Assembly (NCBI RefSeq): GCF_900129815.1 | Contig: NZ_FQWX01000009.1 | Coordinates: 1 to 64,000 of the forward strand | From: Asaccharospora irregularis DSM 2635 | GTDB lineage: Bacteria; Bacillota; Clostridia; Peptostreptococcales; Peptostreptococcaceae | Length of the DNA stretch: 64,000 bases | Reading direction: 5' to 3' | Shown here: piece after piece, positions 9,557 to 18,740 of the stretch | How the letters are laid out: each line of letters begins with the position of its first letter | How positions within the stretch are numbered: position 1 is the stretch's first letter | Program-made: the position numbers and the translations under genes | The notes under the pieces: model-generated | The model's database searches: none | Seen by the model: the letters and a program-made list of their open reading frames with translations, nothing else | Told to the model about the DNA's origin: nothing

Positions 9557-10747
9557 TTATCTAACTATTTTTCTAGTTAATGTTCCTATACCAACTCCCA
9601 TCATTAATATACCTATCAGCATTTCAATGTTTGAAAGCATATAACTAGATTCAGTTGGCTTAGCAGTATTAAACCCTACGCCTCCAAACATACCTACACT
9701 TAAATTTATAGTCTCATTCAAATCTCTCAAAAGTCTACCTATATTCAAATTTCCTATGGTCTTAAAATTATACATCACTATTTCATTATTTATATCTATA
9801 CCAGAAAATAAGTATAATACGGCAAATATAATAATTATTGAAATTGATGATAAAAGTGCATACTCTGGTCTTTCACCATATCCACAGGTTATAAAGTATA
9901 TTCCTGATAATATTTTTTGAAAAAATGGTACACACTTTCGCTGGGTACACTTACATAAATAATAGTACTCGCCGAAGTTGTTATTCAGGCTATTTTCTTT
10001 AAACTTATCCGCTATTGCTTGGTATATCATATATATACCTTCATATTCCTCTCTAGTTTTTGTTTTTATTGGTATTTTATCAAAGTATGTTTTTTCATCG
10101 AATTTTGTACAATTTTTATCATTAAACTCCATGTTTTCTATATAGGTATTTATAACTTTTAGCCCACAAAAGTCACTATCTTCCACTGTAATCATTTTCA
10201 GATAACTATCAGCTATTATTACATTTCTCATGCTGCTTTCTTCAAAATATGTATCTTTTATACTACAGTTATTAAACATGCAAAAAGATATATCTGAACC
10301 CAAAAATTTAGCATATATATTACAATCATTAAATTCACAAGAAAGGTTGTCTTTTCTATTTAACGACGGTAATTTTTCACTGTCTTCTTTAATCATTATA
10401 CAATTTTCAAAGACAACTCCACCTGCACCAAATGAGCATCCCTCAAAAATACAAGCTACAAAACGACAATGAGTAAATTTTACATTATTAAACTTACAAT
10501 TTGTAAACTTACTACATACTATATCCTCATTTTTTATTTCATAAAAATTATTTTCGTCCAAAACACCCTTTTTCCCTATTTCAGCGTCTACTACATCTAA
10601 ATAACTATATTTTTTACTTGGAGTATACCCTTCTAGATTGTATCTATTTTTCATAAGCTCTATATATAATTTTGTATTGTTTTTTTTTCTTATTTCTATT
10701 TGTTTTCGTGTTACAGTATTCTCTTCTTTAAAATTTATATAAGGCAT
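9557..10747 (-). CDS. Pentapeptide-repeat-like protein with C-terminal two-segment channel-like domain
   Basis: Residues 70-230 form degenerate pentapeptide repeats (CSKFTNCKFNNVKF, CRFVACIFEGCSF and so on, with Phe or Leu at the central position), which fold as a right-handed beta helix. The last 110 residues have two membrane segments (LSSISIIIIFAVLYLFSGI and MLIGILMMGVGIGTLTRKI). Between them is a re-entrant loop NLSVGMFGGVGFNTAKP, at the position where two-TM potassium channels carry T-x-GYGD-xxP. The filter is therefore altered (GGVGF). A short Cys-rich segment CKCTQRKC precedes the first helix. Ion_trans_2-like membership is inferred. The gene is monocistronic, between strong terminators. 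The role may be a gated channel with a cytoplasmic beta-helix sensor. Confidence 0.65.
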   Translation of the reverse strand: MPYINFKEENTVTRKQIEIRKKNNTKLYIELMKNRYNLEGYTPSKKYSYLDVVDAEIGKKGVLDENNFYEIKNEDIVCSKFTNCKFNNVKFTHCRFVACIFEGCSFGAGGVVFENCIMIKEDSEKLPSLNRKDNLSCEFNDCNIYAKFLGSDISFCMFNNCSIKDTYFEESSMRNVIIADSYLKMITVEDSDFCGLKVINTYIENMEFNDKNCTKFDEKTYFDKIPIKTKTREEYEGIYMIYQAIADKFKENSLNNNFGEYYYLCKCTQRKCVPFFQKILSGIYFITCGYGERPEYALLSSISIIIIFAVLYLFSGIDINNEIVMYNFKTIGNLNIGRLLRDLNETINLSVGMFGGVGFNTAKPTESSYMLSNIEMLIGILMMGVGIGTLTRKIVR

Positions 10748-10856
10748 AAAGTCCTCCTTTTATAATTACATATAAATCACTAAGTTTAGATATAATTTAA
10801 CTTTTCATAATAAAGTATAAATCTCTATTATCTTTTCCTTATGTATTTAATATTAT

Positions 10857-10920
10857 CCATAAATTTATAAAACAAAAACGCACTTATAAGAAAGTGCGTT
10901 TTTGTTTTATAAATTTATGG
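10857..10920. terminator. Bidirectional terminator, 29-bp perfect palindrome
   Basis: Arms 10857-10885 and 10892-10920 are perfectly complementary around a 6-base loop. The core AACGCACTT/AAGTGCG is followed on both strands by TTTTTGTTTT. It serves the NhaC-family gene (stop at 10930). Confidence 0.9.
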
Positions 10921-10929
10921 ACTCTCTAT

Positions 10930-12642
10930 CTAAACCTCTACATCTTCTACTTTCTTTCCAAGTATTTGAACTCCTATAAATATAGCTAGTAATGAAATTG
11001 GAAGAACTATATATATAGGCAATCCAAAGCCCGCTGGTATATATCCAAATACTACAGTTATAACTGCTACAAACAATGCATAAGGCATTTGGGTATTAAC
11101 GTGGTCTATATGATCACATCCAGCTCCCATAGATGACAATATTGTTGTATCCGATATTGGCGAACAGTGATCTCCAAATATTGCCCCAGTTAAAACTGCA
11201 CTCGTACTAACTATTACATAAGACATTTCTGGGTTTGTTGAATGTGCAAGTGGTATCGCAAGAGGCATAAGTATCCCCATTGTTCCATAAGCTGTTCCAG
11301 TTGCAAAAGACATTATAGCACCCAATACAAATATTAAGCTTGGTAAAAGGAATGGCGGTAATGAACCTGATAGTAATTTTATTATATATTTAGCTGTTCC
11401 AAGCTCCTTTATAACTGAGCTTAATGACCATGCAAGTATTAATATTACTCCTGTCATTATTAGACCCTTCATACCATCTATCCATACTTCCACAGCTTCT
11501 GAAACCGTGAATATTTTTTTAGCTACTCCCATAAATATTCCAACTATACTTGCAAATAAAGCTGACTGGAATAACGCTACAGATGCATCAGAAGCACTAA
11601 AAGCCTCTTTTATTGCCTCGAATGATAATGGAGAGTTATTAAATAATTGTATTAAAGCTTGATCATCTCCCCCCATAATTGATGAATATCCACTGTAATA
11701 AAATGATACTAAAGCCGCCATTATTAATGTACCTATTGGTATAATAGCATTCCATACACTTAACTCTACACCTTCTTTGGGAGCTAAATCATCTGCTTCC
11801 TTGAATCCTCCTAGTGCTACTTCTGAACCCTCACTATTTCTAGCTCTTAGTTCTGCATTTCTCATAGGACCAAAGTCTTTTAGTAAAATTGTTGTTATCA
11901 ATATAAACGCTAATATTAGGATATTATAAAATCTATAAGGTATTGTATTTAAAAATACACCAAATGCATCAACTTCTACTCCTATTGACCCAAATGCATC
12001 ATGTATTAATCCAACTTCTAGACCTATCCATGTAGATATTATAGCAAGACCCGCTATTGGTGCTGCTGTAGCATCTATTATAAATGCTAATTTTTCTCTA
12101 GATATCTTCATTTTATCTGCAACAGGTCTCATTATAGGACCTACTATTAATGAGTTAGCATAATCATCAAAGAATACTAATATACCTAATAGCCAAGTTA
12201 TAAGTTGTGTTCCTCTAGAAGTCTTTGCTTTTTTTGCAAGTGTTTCAGCTATAGCCTTTGCACCTCCCATTTTCGCAACAAGATTTATAACCCCTCCTAT
12301 AGCCAAAACTTGAAGAATTATACCTGCATTCCATGGATCTGCCAAAGACCCTAATGCTCTACTTACTAAATCTAAAAATGATTGTATAAAAGCTGATAAT
12401 ACATTTGCCCCAGATATATTTATTATAAATCCTCCAGATAAAATTCCTATAAATAATGAAACTACAACATTTTTAGTTATAAAAGCAAGAATTATTGCAA
12501 CTAATGGTGGAATTAAAGTTAACATTCCAAACTTTTCAGAGTTTACAATTGCAGGATCTATCTCTTCTGCAAACGTGAGCATCGTCGACATAACAAATAT
12601 TATACTTGTAATAAAAATTATGTTGATAGTATTTTTTTTCAT
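10930..12642 (-). CDS. NhaC-family antiporter, probable lysine transporter
   Basis: A 570-residue membrane protein with about twelve to thirteen segments, preceded by a hydrophobic N-terminal helix. It belongs to the Na+/H+ antiporter NhaC family (DDYANSLIVGPIMRPV, TAAPIAGLAIISTWIG, FATGTAYGTMGILMPLAIP, GAIFGDHCSPISDTTI). The gene is preceded by a lysine riboswitch, and NhaC-type proteins under this riboswitch are proposed lysine transporters (sometimes called LysW). So lysine uptake or lysine/cation exchange is more likely than plain pH control. The substrate call rests on the regulation, not on residues. A GGGGG site precedes the ATG and a strong palindromic terminator follows. Confidence 0.85.
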   Translation of the reverse strand: MKKNTINIIFITSIIFVMSTMLTFAEEIDPAIVNSEKFGMLTLIPPLVAIILAFITKNVVVSLFIGILSGGFIINISGANVLSAFIQSFLDLVSRALGSLADPWNAGIILQVLAIGGVINLVAKMGGAKAIAETLAKKAKTSRGTQLITWLLGILVFFDDYANSLIVGPIMRPVADKMKISREKLAFIIDATAAPIAGLAIISTWIGLEVGLIHDAFGSIGVEVDAFGVFLNTIPYRFYNILILAFILITTILLKDFGPMRNAELRARNSEGSEVALGGFKEADDLAPKEGVELSVWNAIIPIGTLIMAALVSFYYSGYSSIMGGDDQALIQLFNNSPLSFEAIKEAFSASDASVALFQSALFASIVGIFMGVAKKIFTVSEAVEVWIDGMKGLIMTGVILILAWSLSSVIKELGTAKYIIKLLSGSLPPFLLPSLIFVLGAIMSFATGTAYGTMGILMPLAIPLAHSTNPEMSYVIVSTSAVLTGAIFGDHCSPISDTTILSSMGAGCDHIDHVNTQMPYALFVAVITVVFGYIPAGFGLPIYIVLPISLLAIFIGVQILGKKVEDVEV

Positions 12643-12684
12643 ATAAAGTCCCCCTTTTTATTAGTGAATATTATTAGGGTGATA

Positions 12685-12940
12685 CAAAAAAGCCTTGAGT
12701 TAACACTCAAGGCCTGATAAACAAAGCATATTAATATATATAATAAATTTAATATACTACAATAATTCCTTAAATGATAGCTCTTCACAAACTAGTGACA
12801 GTGATACACATATTCTATGCACCCCCAGCTATATAACCTTAAAGCATCGGTTATACACTTCGGCAATATTTCCTTTCCTAGTAAGTCAACGTGCTTACCT
12901 CGTTACTAGTATTAATAAATACTGCGCCTCTACCCTTTTA
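12685..12940 (-). promoter_or_regulatory. Lysine riboswitch (L-box) with terminator
   Basis: Read on the minus strand from 12940, the leader shows the conserved L-box parts in order: GGGTAGAGGCGC, GGAAAGGAAATATTGCCGAAG, GCTGGGGGTGCATA, ACTGTCACTAG and GAGCTATCA (down to 12774). The expression platform is a GCCTTGAGT/ACTCAAGGC stem (12692-12713) followed by a T run (12691-12685). Lysine binding is expected to favour this terminator and switch off the NhaC-family transporter. Confidence 0.93.
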
Positions 12941-12968
12941 ATTATTCACTTTTTGATTATTAACTTAG

Positions 12969-12997
12969 ATTATATATCACATATATAAATTTTGCAA
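12969..12997 (-). promoter_or_regulatory. Promoter of the lysine-riboswitch transcript
   Basis: On the minus strand TTGCAA (12997-12992) and a perfect TATAAT (12974-12969) are 17 bases apart. The start would lie near 12962, some 20 bases before the aptamer. Confidence 0.65.
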
Positions 12998-13039
12998 TCT
13001 ATTTTTTACGTATAAGGAAATTATAGTTAATCTTAAACT
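12993..13039 (+). repeat. Dispersed intergenic repeat, copy 1
   Basis: These 47 bases match the reverse complement of 29040-29084 at 41 of 45 aligned positions with one 2-base gap. The shared core is TTTTTTACGTATAAGGAA. The copy starts at the -35 box of the lysine-riboswitch promoter. Confidence 0.7.
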
Positions 13040-13067
13040 TTGAATAACTTATACAACTTAGATACTT

Positions 13068-13150
13068 CAATATACTGGTCTTGCAAGTGAAAAAAATTTT
13101 GAGCAACGGACGAAGTCGTTGGCGACATGAGCGAATAGTATATCTTCTAA
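13068..13150. repeat. Short GC-richer insert between flanking ATATACT/AGTATAT repeats
   Basis: A block of higher GC (13103-13133: GAGCAACGGACGAAGTCGTTGG and then CGACATGAGCGAA) lies in AT-rich spacer upstream of lplA. It contains a small palindrome CAACG/CGTTG and is flanked by ATATACT (13070-13076) and AGTATAT (13137-13143) in inverted orientation. It has no open frame. It looks like a small repetitive insert, but I see only one copy here. The rest of the spacer to 13293 holds no gene. Confidence 0.35.
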
Positions 13151-13293
13151 CTTAAATAAAAACATATAATTTTTCAAAAATTCAGTATTTTTATATATCA
13201 TCTTATAGCATTTAACGTTATAATATAATTGTAGTAAATATTGTTATTATTACTATACAATTTTATAGTCAAAAATATGAATGGGGGACTAAT

Positions 13294-14286
13294 ATGTTAC
13301 TAATTTACAACGAAAAAACAAATCCATATTTTAACTTGGCAATGGAAGAATATCTATTAAAGAACTTTGACGAGGATATGTTTATATTATGGAGAAATGA
13401 ACCATCCATAATAGTCGGAAAAAATCAAAACACACTGTCTGAAATAAATTTAGAATATATTAAAGAACACTCCATCCCTGTTGTAAGAAGACAATCTGGA
13501 GGTGGCGCTGTTTTTCATGACTTGGGCAATATAAATTTCACTTTTATAGCTTGTAATAATAATAGTTTTAGTGACTTTAGAAGATTTACTCAACCTATAA
13601 TAGACTTATTGAATACCCTAGATATTAACGCTGAATTTTCTGGTAGAAATGATTTACTAATTGACGGTAAAAAATTCTCAGGAAATGCACAGTATAATTA
13701 TAAAAATAAGGTTATGCATCATGGTACTCTTTTATTTTCTTCTGAAATAACTAATTTATCAAATGCACTAAAGGTAAAACCTATAAAATTTGAAGGAAAA
13801 GGAGTTAAATCCGTAAAATCTCGTGTTACAAATATAAACGATCATTTAAAGCAACCTATGGATATTTTGGAATTTAAAGATTCTATTATGGAATACCTGT
13901 CAAAAACTGATACTAGTAATACATATTATTCTCTAAGCGAAAAAGATATAGATGGAATAAATAGATTATCTGAGGAAAAATATAAAACCTGGGAATGGAA
14001 CTTTGGAAACTCTCCTGAGTACGCCCTTTCAAGTGAACTAAAATATCCTGGTGGCAACGTAGAGTTTAATATTAATGTAGAAAAGGGAATCATTAAGAAA
14101 ATAAAATTCTTTGGAGATTTCTTCGGTAAATGTGATGTTTCTTATGTAGAAGATGCTCTAATTGGGGTTAAACACGAAGAAATAAGCCTAAGAAAAGTTC
14201 TTGATTCTATAGATATAAATGACTATTTCTTGGGTGCAAATGTAGATATCTTATTATCTGGAATTCTAGGAGTTACAAATAAATAA
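13294..14286 (+). CDS. lplA: Lipoate-protein ligase A
   Basis: LplA activates lipoate with ATP and attaches it to lysines of lipoyl domains. Here the obvious client would be glycine cleavage H protein, since the gcv operon lies nearby. Key motifs are NPYFNLAMEEYLL at the start, VVRRQSGGGAVFHDLGN (lipoyl-AMP binding) near residue 70, and GRNDLLIDGKKFSGNAQ with the catalytic Lys near residue 130. The C-terminal accessory domain (residues 240-330) is present, which is the usual full length. GGGGG precedes the ATG by 7 bases. It is a single-gene unit with a shared terminator downstream. Confidence 0.95.
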   Translation: MLLIYNEKTNPYFNLAMEEYLLKNFDEDMFILWRNEPSIIVGKNQNTLSEINLEYIKEHSIPVVRRQSGGGAVFHDLGNINFTFIACNNNSFSDFRRFTQPIIDLLNTLDINAEFSGRNDLLIDGKKFSGNAQYNYKNKVMHHGTLLFSSEITNLSNALKVKPIKFEGKGVKSVKSRVTNINDHLKQPMDILEFKDSIMEYLSKTDTSNTYYSLSEKDIDGINRLSEEKYKTWEWNFGNSPEYALSSELKYPGGNVEFNINVEKGIIKKIKFFGDFFGKCDVSYVEDALIGVKHEEISLRKVLDSIDINDYFLGANVDILLSGILGVTNK

Positions 14287-14304
14287 CTTATTTATAAAAC
14301 ATAT

Positions 14305-14359
14305 AAAAATGTCTGCCTAAAATACACAAAGCGTGAATTTAATCAGACATTTTTATTTT
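14305..14359. terminator. Bidirectional terminator between lplA and the Ter-module HAD gene
   Basis: An 11-bp stem AAAAATGTCTG/CAGACATTTTT (14305-14315 with 14344-14354) with a partly paired 28-base loop and T-rich tail. It serves the convergent gene pair. Confidence 0.75.
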
Positions 14360-14361
14360 TC

Positions 14362-15171
14362 CTATAAGTTCATCACTACTGTTGAGCTGTTCTCATTTAG
14401 TATTTCAAATAGTATTTCTTCTGTTGCTTTCATTCCTTCCTTAGCACTTACTTTTAAGCCACTAATATCTATATCTTGATTTTGATTTAATAATTCTCCA
14501 TGTTTTAGAATATATCCGGTATCTGCAGACTTAAGCATTCCATAATCCATAGATGAATCGCCTATTGCAAAAAAATCACTTATTCCCATCTCATTTACAA
14601 CATGGTTTATAGCATTTTCCTTGTTTATACCTTTAGGTAGAAAATAAATCTTCCTACCACTTATATACATTTTCCAATTATTACTGTCTAAATCTTTTAT
14701 ATACTCCTCGATCATATCAATATTAAATTCAAAATAGTCAACTACTATATAAAAAAATAAATCTTCTGCAATTTTAAATGACTTAATTCCTGGTAAATCT
14801 TTGTACTTTTCAAACTTTTCTACCATAGACTCTATATCTTCAGATTTTTTAACTATATCTTTTATTTTTTTTTGCCAACTCTCTAAAACTTTATTGTCCT
14901 TTAATATTACTCCACCGTTTGAGGTTATCGCCCAAGGAAAGAATATCTTGTTTTCACAAAACCTTATTCTACTGAACTGTTCTTTTGTTCTTGTTGTCGT
15001 TGGTATAAACATTCCTCTTTCCTGTATTTTTTTGATCAACTTCAGCGTATCTAGTGATATATAAGAAATCTGCTTACCATTATAGATTTCTATGTTTTTA
15101 TACTGAGTCTTTGTATCCAAAAATTTATTAGAGTATATAATACTTCTATCTAAATCTGAAAAAATAACCAT
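14362..15171 (-). CDS. HAD-superfamily phosphatase of the Ter biosynthetic module
   Basis: All HAD motifs are visible: FSDLDRSII (motif I, the nucleophile Asp and second Asp), TTTRT (motif II Thr), the Lys in GINKENAINH, and GDSSMDYGML (motif IV). Length (269) and a cap between motifs II and III suit the Cof/IIB group of sugar or nucleotide phosphatases. It is the last gene of a unit with the CitE-like and phosphoribosyltransferase genes. Comparative genomics has proposed that this set makes a nucleoside-like metabolite alongside TerD/TelA genes. The phosphatase would remove a phosphate in that pathway; the substrate is unknown. GGAG precedes the ATG. Confidence 0.75.
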   Translation of the reverse strand: MVIFSDLDRSIIYSNKFLDTKTQYKNIEIYNGKQISYISLDTLKLIKKIQERGMFIPTTTRTKEQFSRIRFCENKIFFPWAITSNGGVILKDNKVLESWQKKIKDIVKKSEDIESMVEKFEKYKDLPGIKSFKIAEDLFFYIVVDYFEFNIDMIEEYIKDLDSNNWKMYISGRKIYFLPKGINKENAINHVVNEMGISDFFAIGDSSMDYGMLKSADTGYILKHGELLNQNQDIDISGLKVSAKEGMKATEEILFEILNENSSTVVMNL

Positions 15172-15244
15172 CTACTAACTCCTCTATTTTTATAAATCCA
15201 CAATATATCTAACCTATATATTTAGGATTTTTATTTTTGTATTT

Positions 15245-17551
15245 TTACACATCCTTCATACTCTTTATAACTCCACAGCATCTATATGCACCTAGATTTG
15301 TCTGCTCAACTATAACATTTTTTTCATTGGCTAAAACAAATATATGCTGTAGAGATTTATCATTTAAGTCTCTAACTAAAATTTTATCAGGCACTCTCCT
15401 AATTAAAACTCTTGTAGTTTCACCTACCCCAGGCTTTATAAAATTTATATCCCTGACATTATATCTTTCTTTAATATTAAATACATCCTTATCTCCGTCT
15501 CTAGTTATCAAATCTTCAGACCAATTTATAATACTATCATCTATATGTTTGTACTGACATTCAAAACAAGCTTCTATAGTCTTTATGTAATTCATAGATT
15601 CATCTTTATCCTTAAGATGACTATAAAACTTAGCCCCATGAAAATCATTTTCTCCTATTATATCATCGCTTAAAACAGTTCTGCTTATAAGACCAGATAC
15701 TGTAGAATTTAGACATGCACTAGGAATTAAAAAATCTTCTCTTACACCATATAGACTAGAGTATCCACCTGGATCTGCTAGTACTGCCAGTGTAGAATCA
15801 AATTTCTTATCAAACCTTCTTTCTAATTCTAAACAAGCCTTATCCAATTCTCTTGATATTGTTCCTTTGCCAGTCCATCCATCTATAAATTGTATTATAG
15901 ATGTAGGATGATTCTTGACTATATATCTCATAGCATTCATATCGATTCCCTTGTCTCTGATTATCGATACTGTATAATGCTTTAGATTTAGGTTATATCT
16001 TTTTTTCAAATATCTTTTGGCCAAAATTCCTATTGGTGTACCAGCTCTTGCAAGAGATACTAATACAACATCTCTCCCATTTTTCTTGATTATTTTTTCA
16101 CACATAAGGCCTATTGCAAAAGCTAGCCTTTCTTTTGTTTCATTTAGTTTTTTATAATATAAACTTAAATACTGTTCACTTACTTCATATTCTATTGGTA
16201 TCATCTCTGAATAATGTCTACCATTTTGAATTTTAATCTCACGCTCTTTGTTACCTTCCTCTTTAATCAAATCAGAAATATCCTTTAATAAAAAAACTAC
16301 ATCATCCTTACAATATGTACTAAATTCTTTATTTTGACTACAACATACTATATTTAGCTTCTTTATTGAAGTTTGCTTAAATATATCTATTATCTGAGAG
16401 TAATCTTCTTTTTTGTTGTTAAGTTCTACAAATAAAAAACACTCTGAAAAATCACTTTTATCTATGTTATAAACATAGTTTACTACATCATTATTATAAA
16501 AACTATTTAGTGTAAACTTAGATTTTATAGGATAATCTTCTCTACAAGATTCTATAATTGGACTTCTCGTAGTTGAGTGATAATACACTTCTCCTAAATT
16601 CTCTTTTTCCTTTGCAAACAGCATGGGTATATACATAAACTCTTCCGTCCCTAAAAATAAGGTTTTTCCACTTACTTTAAGCTTTGAACTCTCTCTTTTT
16701 ACAATCTCTTTTAATTTTTGTTGTTCATTTTTATCAACTCCCCAGGCACCTGTGTATTTAACATAACCTTTATTTCCAACATACTCATCCATATCTACGC
16801 TTATATAATTTATTTCCAATTCATTTGCTATTAGTTTGTCCTTTTTTTCAGGATTTTGTTTTTCAATATTCAACCTATTTTCAGTGCTCTTTATGCTACA
16901 TTCGTCTATACTAAATTTAAAATCACCCTTAAAAAGATAAATAAAGTCTATTATGCAATCTAATTCCTGTTCAACACCTCTAATTTTTTCTAAATCTTCT
17001 TTGCTTACCCAGTTAAATACAGAACATATTGTATATTTTTTTTTAGGGTAAATATTTTGTATTTCTTTAATAAGATTTATACAAGTATTTGCAGTTGTTA
17101 TTTCATCATCTACTAGTATTACTTCTTCTTTATTTTCTATATTCTTTAAATTCTCAAAATATAGGTTGTGATTAGTTGCATGAGAATGTGTCTCTAAAAA
17201 ATCTAAACTTCTAAGACCTTCAAGTTCTTCCCTAGTTGTGTGTATAAATTCATAGTCACCATTTAGATAATCGAATACACTATGCCCTATGCAAGTTGCA
17301 GTTTCTGCAAATGATATAACAGTCCCGCCTTTTAGGTCTAAATTTTTATTACTATAAATACTAGCTATCATTTTGCCTAAATCATCTACATCAGTAGGTC
17401 TACAGGCTAGGTGTTTTCCAAGTGTTTTTGATATAAAAAGAAATCTCCTTTTAGGATTGTTTCTTACTGCTACTTCTAAAAAATCGTCAATATTTAAATC
17501 TAGTGGATTATCATTGATATTTATATCACATTTAAAATTTAAGTAATTCAT
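15245..17551 (-). CDS. Four-domain Ter-module fusion: PRTase, TRSP, StiP-type PRTase, PELOTA-like
   Basis: This 768-residue protein joins parts usually described as two proteins. Residues 1-215 are a phosphoribosyltransferase with the PRPP loop VILVDDEITTANT (about 145-157). Residues 250-400 look like the TRSP domain (KGYVKYTGAWG at its start). Residues 450-700 match the StiP/PRTase_1 family (GRDVVLVSLARAGTPIG, QFIDGWTGKGTISREL, LADPGGYSSLYG). Residues 710-768 resemble a PELOTA-type RNA-binding domain (TTRVLIRRVPDKILVRDL). It overlaps the CitE-like gene by 20 bases, so the two are translationally coupled. Domain names come from recognition of the Ter 'biosynthetic module'; the boundaries and the actual reaction are inferred. 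Confidence 0.7.
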   Translation of the reverse strand: MNYLNFKCDININDNPLDLNIDDFLEVAVRNNPKRRFLFISKTLGKHLACRPTDVDDLGKMIASIYSNKNLDLKGGTVISFAETATCIGHSVFDYLNGDYEFIHTTREELEGLRSLDFLETHSHATNHNLYFENLKNIENKEEVILVDDEITTANTCINLIKEIQNIYPKKKYTICSVFNWVSKEDLEKIRGVEQELDCIIDFIYLFKGDFKFSIDECSIKSTENRLNIEKQNPEKKDKLIANELEINYISVDMDEYVGNKGYVKYTGAWGVDKNEQQKLKEIVKRESSKLKVSGKTLFLGTEEFMYIPMLFAKEKENLGEVYYHSTTRSPIIESCREDYPIKSKFTLNSFYNNDVVNYVYNIDKSDFSECFLFVELNNKKEDYSQIIDIFKQTSIKKLNIVCCSQNKEFSTYCKDDVVFLLKDISDLIKEEGNKEREIKIQNGRHYSEMIPIEYEVSEQYLSLYYKKLNETKERLAFAIGLMCEKIIKKNGRDVVLVSLARAGTPIGILAKRYLKKRYNLNLKHYTVSIIRDKGIDMNAMRYIVKNHPTSIIQFIDGWTGKGTISRELDKACLELERRFDKKFDSTLAVLADPGGYSSLYGVREDFLIPSACLNSTVSGLISRTVLSDDIIGENDFHGAKFYSHLKDKDESMNYIKTIEACFECQYKHIDDSIINWSEDLITRDGDKDVFNIKERYNVRDINFIKPGVGETTRVLIRRVPDKILVRDLNDKSLQHIFVLANEKNVIVEQTNLGAYRCCGVIKSMKDV

Positions 17552-18608
17552 TGTAGTCTATCCCTTCATTTAAAACACCGTATATATTAGATAGTGTTAA
17601 TACTCTCTTTGCCCATAAAAGATGTGGATTTATTTCATTCATCCTCTCTTTAGATACACTCTTATTAACACCATACTTGCCATCTATGTTTGCTATAATA
17701 TTCTGAGCATCTATAAAATCTTCGTAATTGATAGTGCATAATGCTTGTGTTATTGGAATTTGAGATGGATGGATTACAGTTTTCCCTATAAATCCATTAA
17801 ATTTATCCAAAAGTATTTCCTCTGTATACTTACTTTTTATTTCTTCATCTTTCATATTAAAAAACTCTGATACTCCTCCGCTTATAGGTACATCAAGTTC
17901 TTTTTTATTTAAATATCCTATGGTATCTCTCATAAAATCTGTACATATTAAGTTATCATATATAGAAAATTTCTTGCTTCTTCTAATACTGTAAATACCT
18001 AATATATCAGTAATACCTATTCTTATGCTCAATATTCTTTTTTTATTTTTAAGAAGAACCTTATATAAGTTCTCAAATGCCTCTTTTTTACTTTCAATAT
18101 TTATAAACTCTGCACTCTCAATTATAGTTATTATATACATAGAAAATAGTCCCATAGAATTTAGAGTTTCTACATATTTTTCAACCAACACACTATTTGC
18201 CTTTGGGATCAATATGCCTACGATTATGTCTTTATTTTCTACTATTATATCTTTAATTTTATTCAACTGTTCTACATTTCTAACTCTCAAAAAAATAAGT
18301 GGTATGTTATCTATATTAACTCTAAGATCAGTCCTTATGTCCCTAAATATTGACCTTAAGTTATTAATTGCCTCATCTTCTCCTTTGGCTCCTATAGCAT
18401 CCTCTAAACATATTGCCAAAGGCCTAACTCCTTTTACCTCCCCTATAATACTTTTGTATATCATATTATATTGTGTGGCAGGAACATATAAAAAAGCTCC
18501 CAAAGCATACTTTAGCATATCTTTATCAGTATCTTTATTAAACTCACATGGTCTCTTAAAGAAAATTCGATTTAGATTTTCTTCGTCTATATAATCAAAA
18601 TATCTCAA
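17532..18608 (-). CDS. HpcH/HpaI aldolase / CitE-like lyase of the Ter module
   Basis: A TIM-barrel C-C bond lyase of the CitE-like group: LYVPAT near residue 38, the acidic metal motif CLEDAIGAKGEDEA near 68, FLRVRN near 105 with the substrate Arg, TIIESAEF for the second metal ligand, and GKTVIHPSQIPI at the end. The start codon is TTG at 18608, five bases after AGGAGGG; no ATG is available nearby. It leads the three-gene biosynthetic unit. A hairpin separates it from telA, but all genes point the same way. In related Ter clusters a CitE-like protein always accompanies the phosphoribosyltransferases. The substrate is unknown. Confidence 0.78.
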   Translation of the reverse strand: MRYFDYIDEENLNRIFFKRPCEFNKDTDKDMLKYALGAFLYVPATQYNMIYKSIIGEVKGVRPLAICLEDAIGAKGEDEAINNLRSIFRDIRTDLRVNIDNIPLIFLRVRNVEQLNKIKDIIVENKDIIVGILIPKANSVLVEKYVETLNSMGLFSMYIITIIESAEFINIESKKEAFENLYKVLLKNKKRILSIRIGITDILGIYSIRRSKKFSIYDNLICTDFMRDTIGYLNKKELDVPISGGVSEFFNMKDEEIKSKYTEEILLDKFNGFIGKTVIHPSQIPITQALCTINYEDFIDAQNIIANIDGKYGVNKSVSKERMNEINPHLLWAKRVLTLSNIYGVLNEGIDYNELLKF

Positions 18609-18646
18609 TTTTACCCTCCTTTCAAACTACTTTATTCTATTTTCTA

Positions 18647-18674
18647 TGTATATAATTTCCTATGAATCATAAAA
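18647..18674 (-). repeat. Dispersed intergenic repeat, copy 2
   Basis: 25 of 28 bases match 29217-29244 on the plus strand, around the core TATAATTTCCTATG. It sits between the telA terminator and the CitE-like gene. Confidence 0.55.
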
Positions 18675-18675
18675 A

Positions 18676-18740
18676 ATCTCAAAATTAATTTACATAGATA
18701 TTATAACTGATGATAAGCTATGAACCATTAATTTTGAGAT
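18676..18740 (-). terminator. Terminator or partial terminator between telA and the CitE-like gene
   Basis: A perfect 14-bp stem (18676-18689 with 18727-18740) around a 37-base loop. On the minus strand it ends in GAGATTTTTTATG. Given the large loop, it may let some transcripts through into the biosynthetic unit. Confidence 0.65.

Noticed and set aside
18025-18594. Plus-strand open frame of 189 codons inside the CitE-like gene
   Set aside because: It is antisense to a gene with clear conserved motifs, has no ribosome site and an amino acid mix (Ser/Leu/Ile-rich) typical of reversed AT-rich genes.
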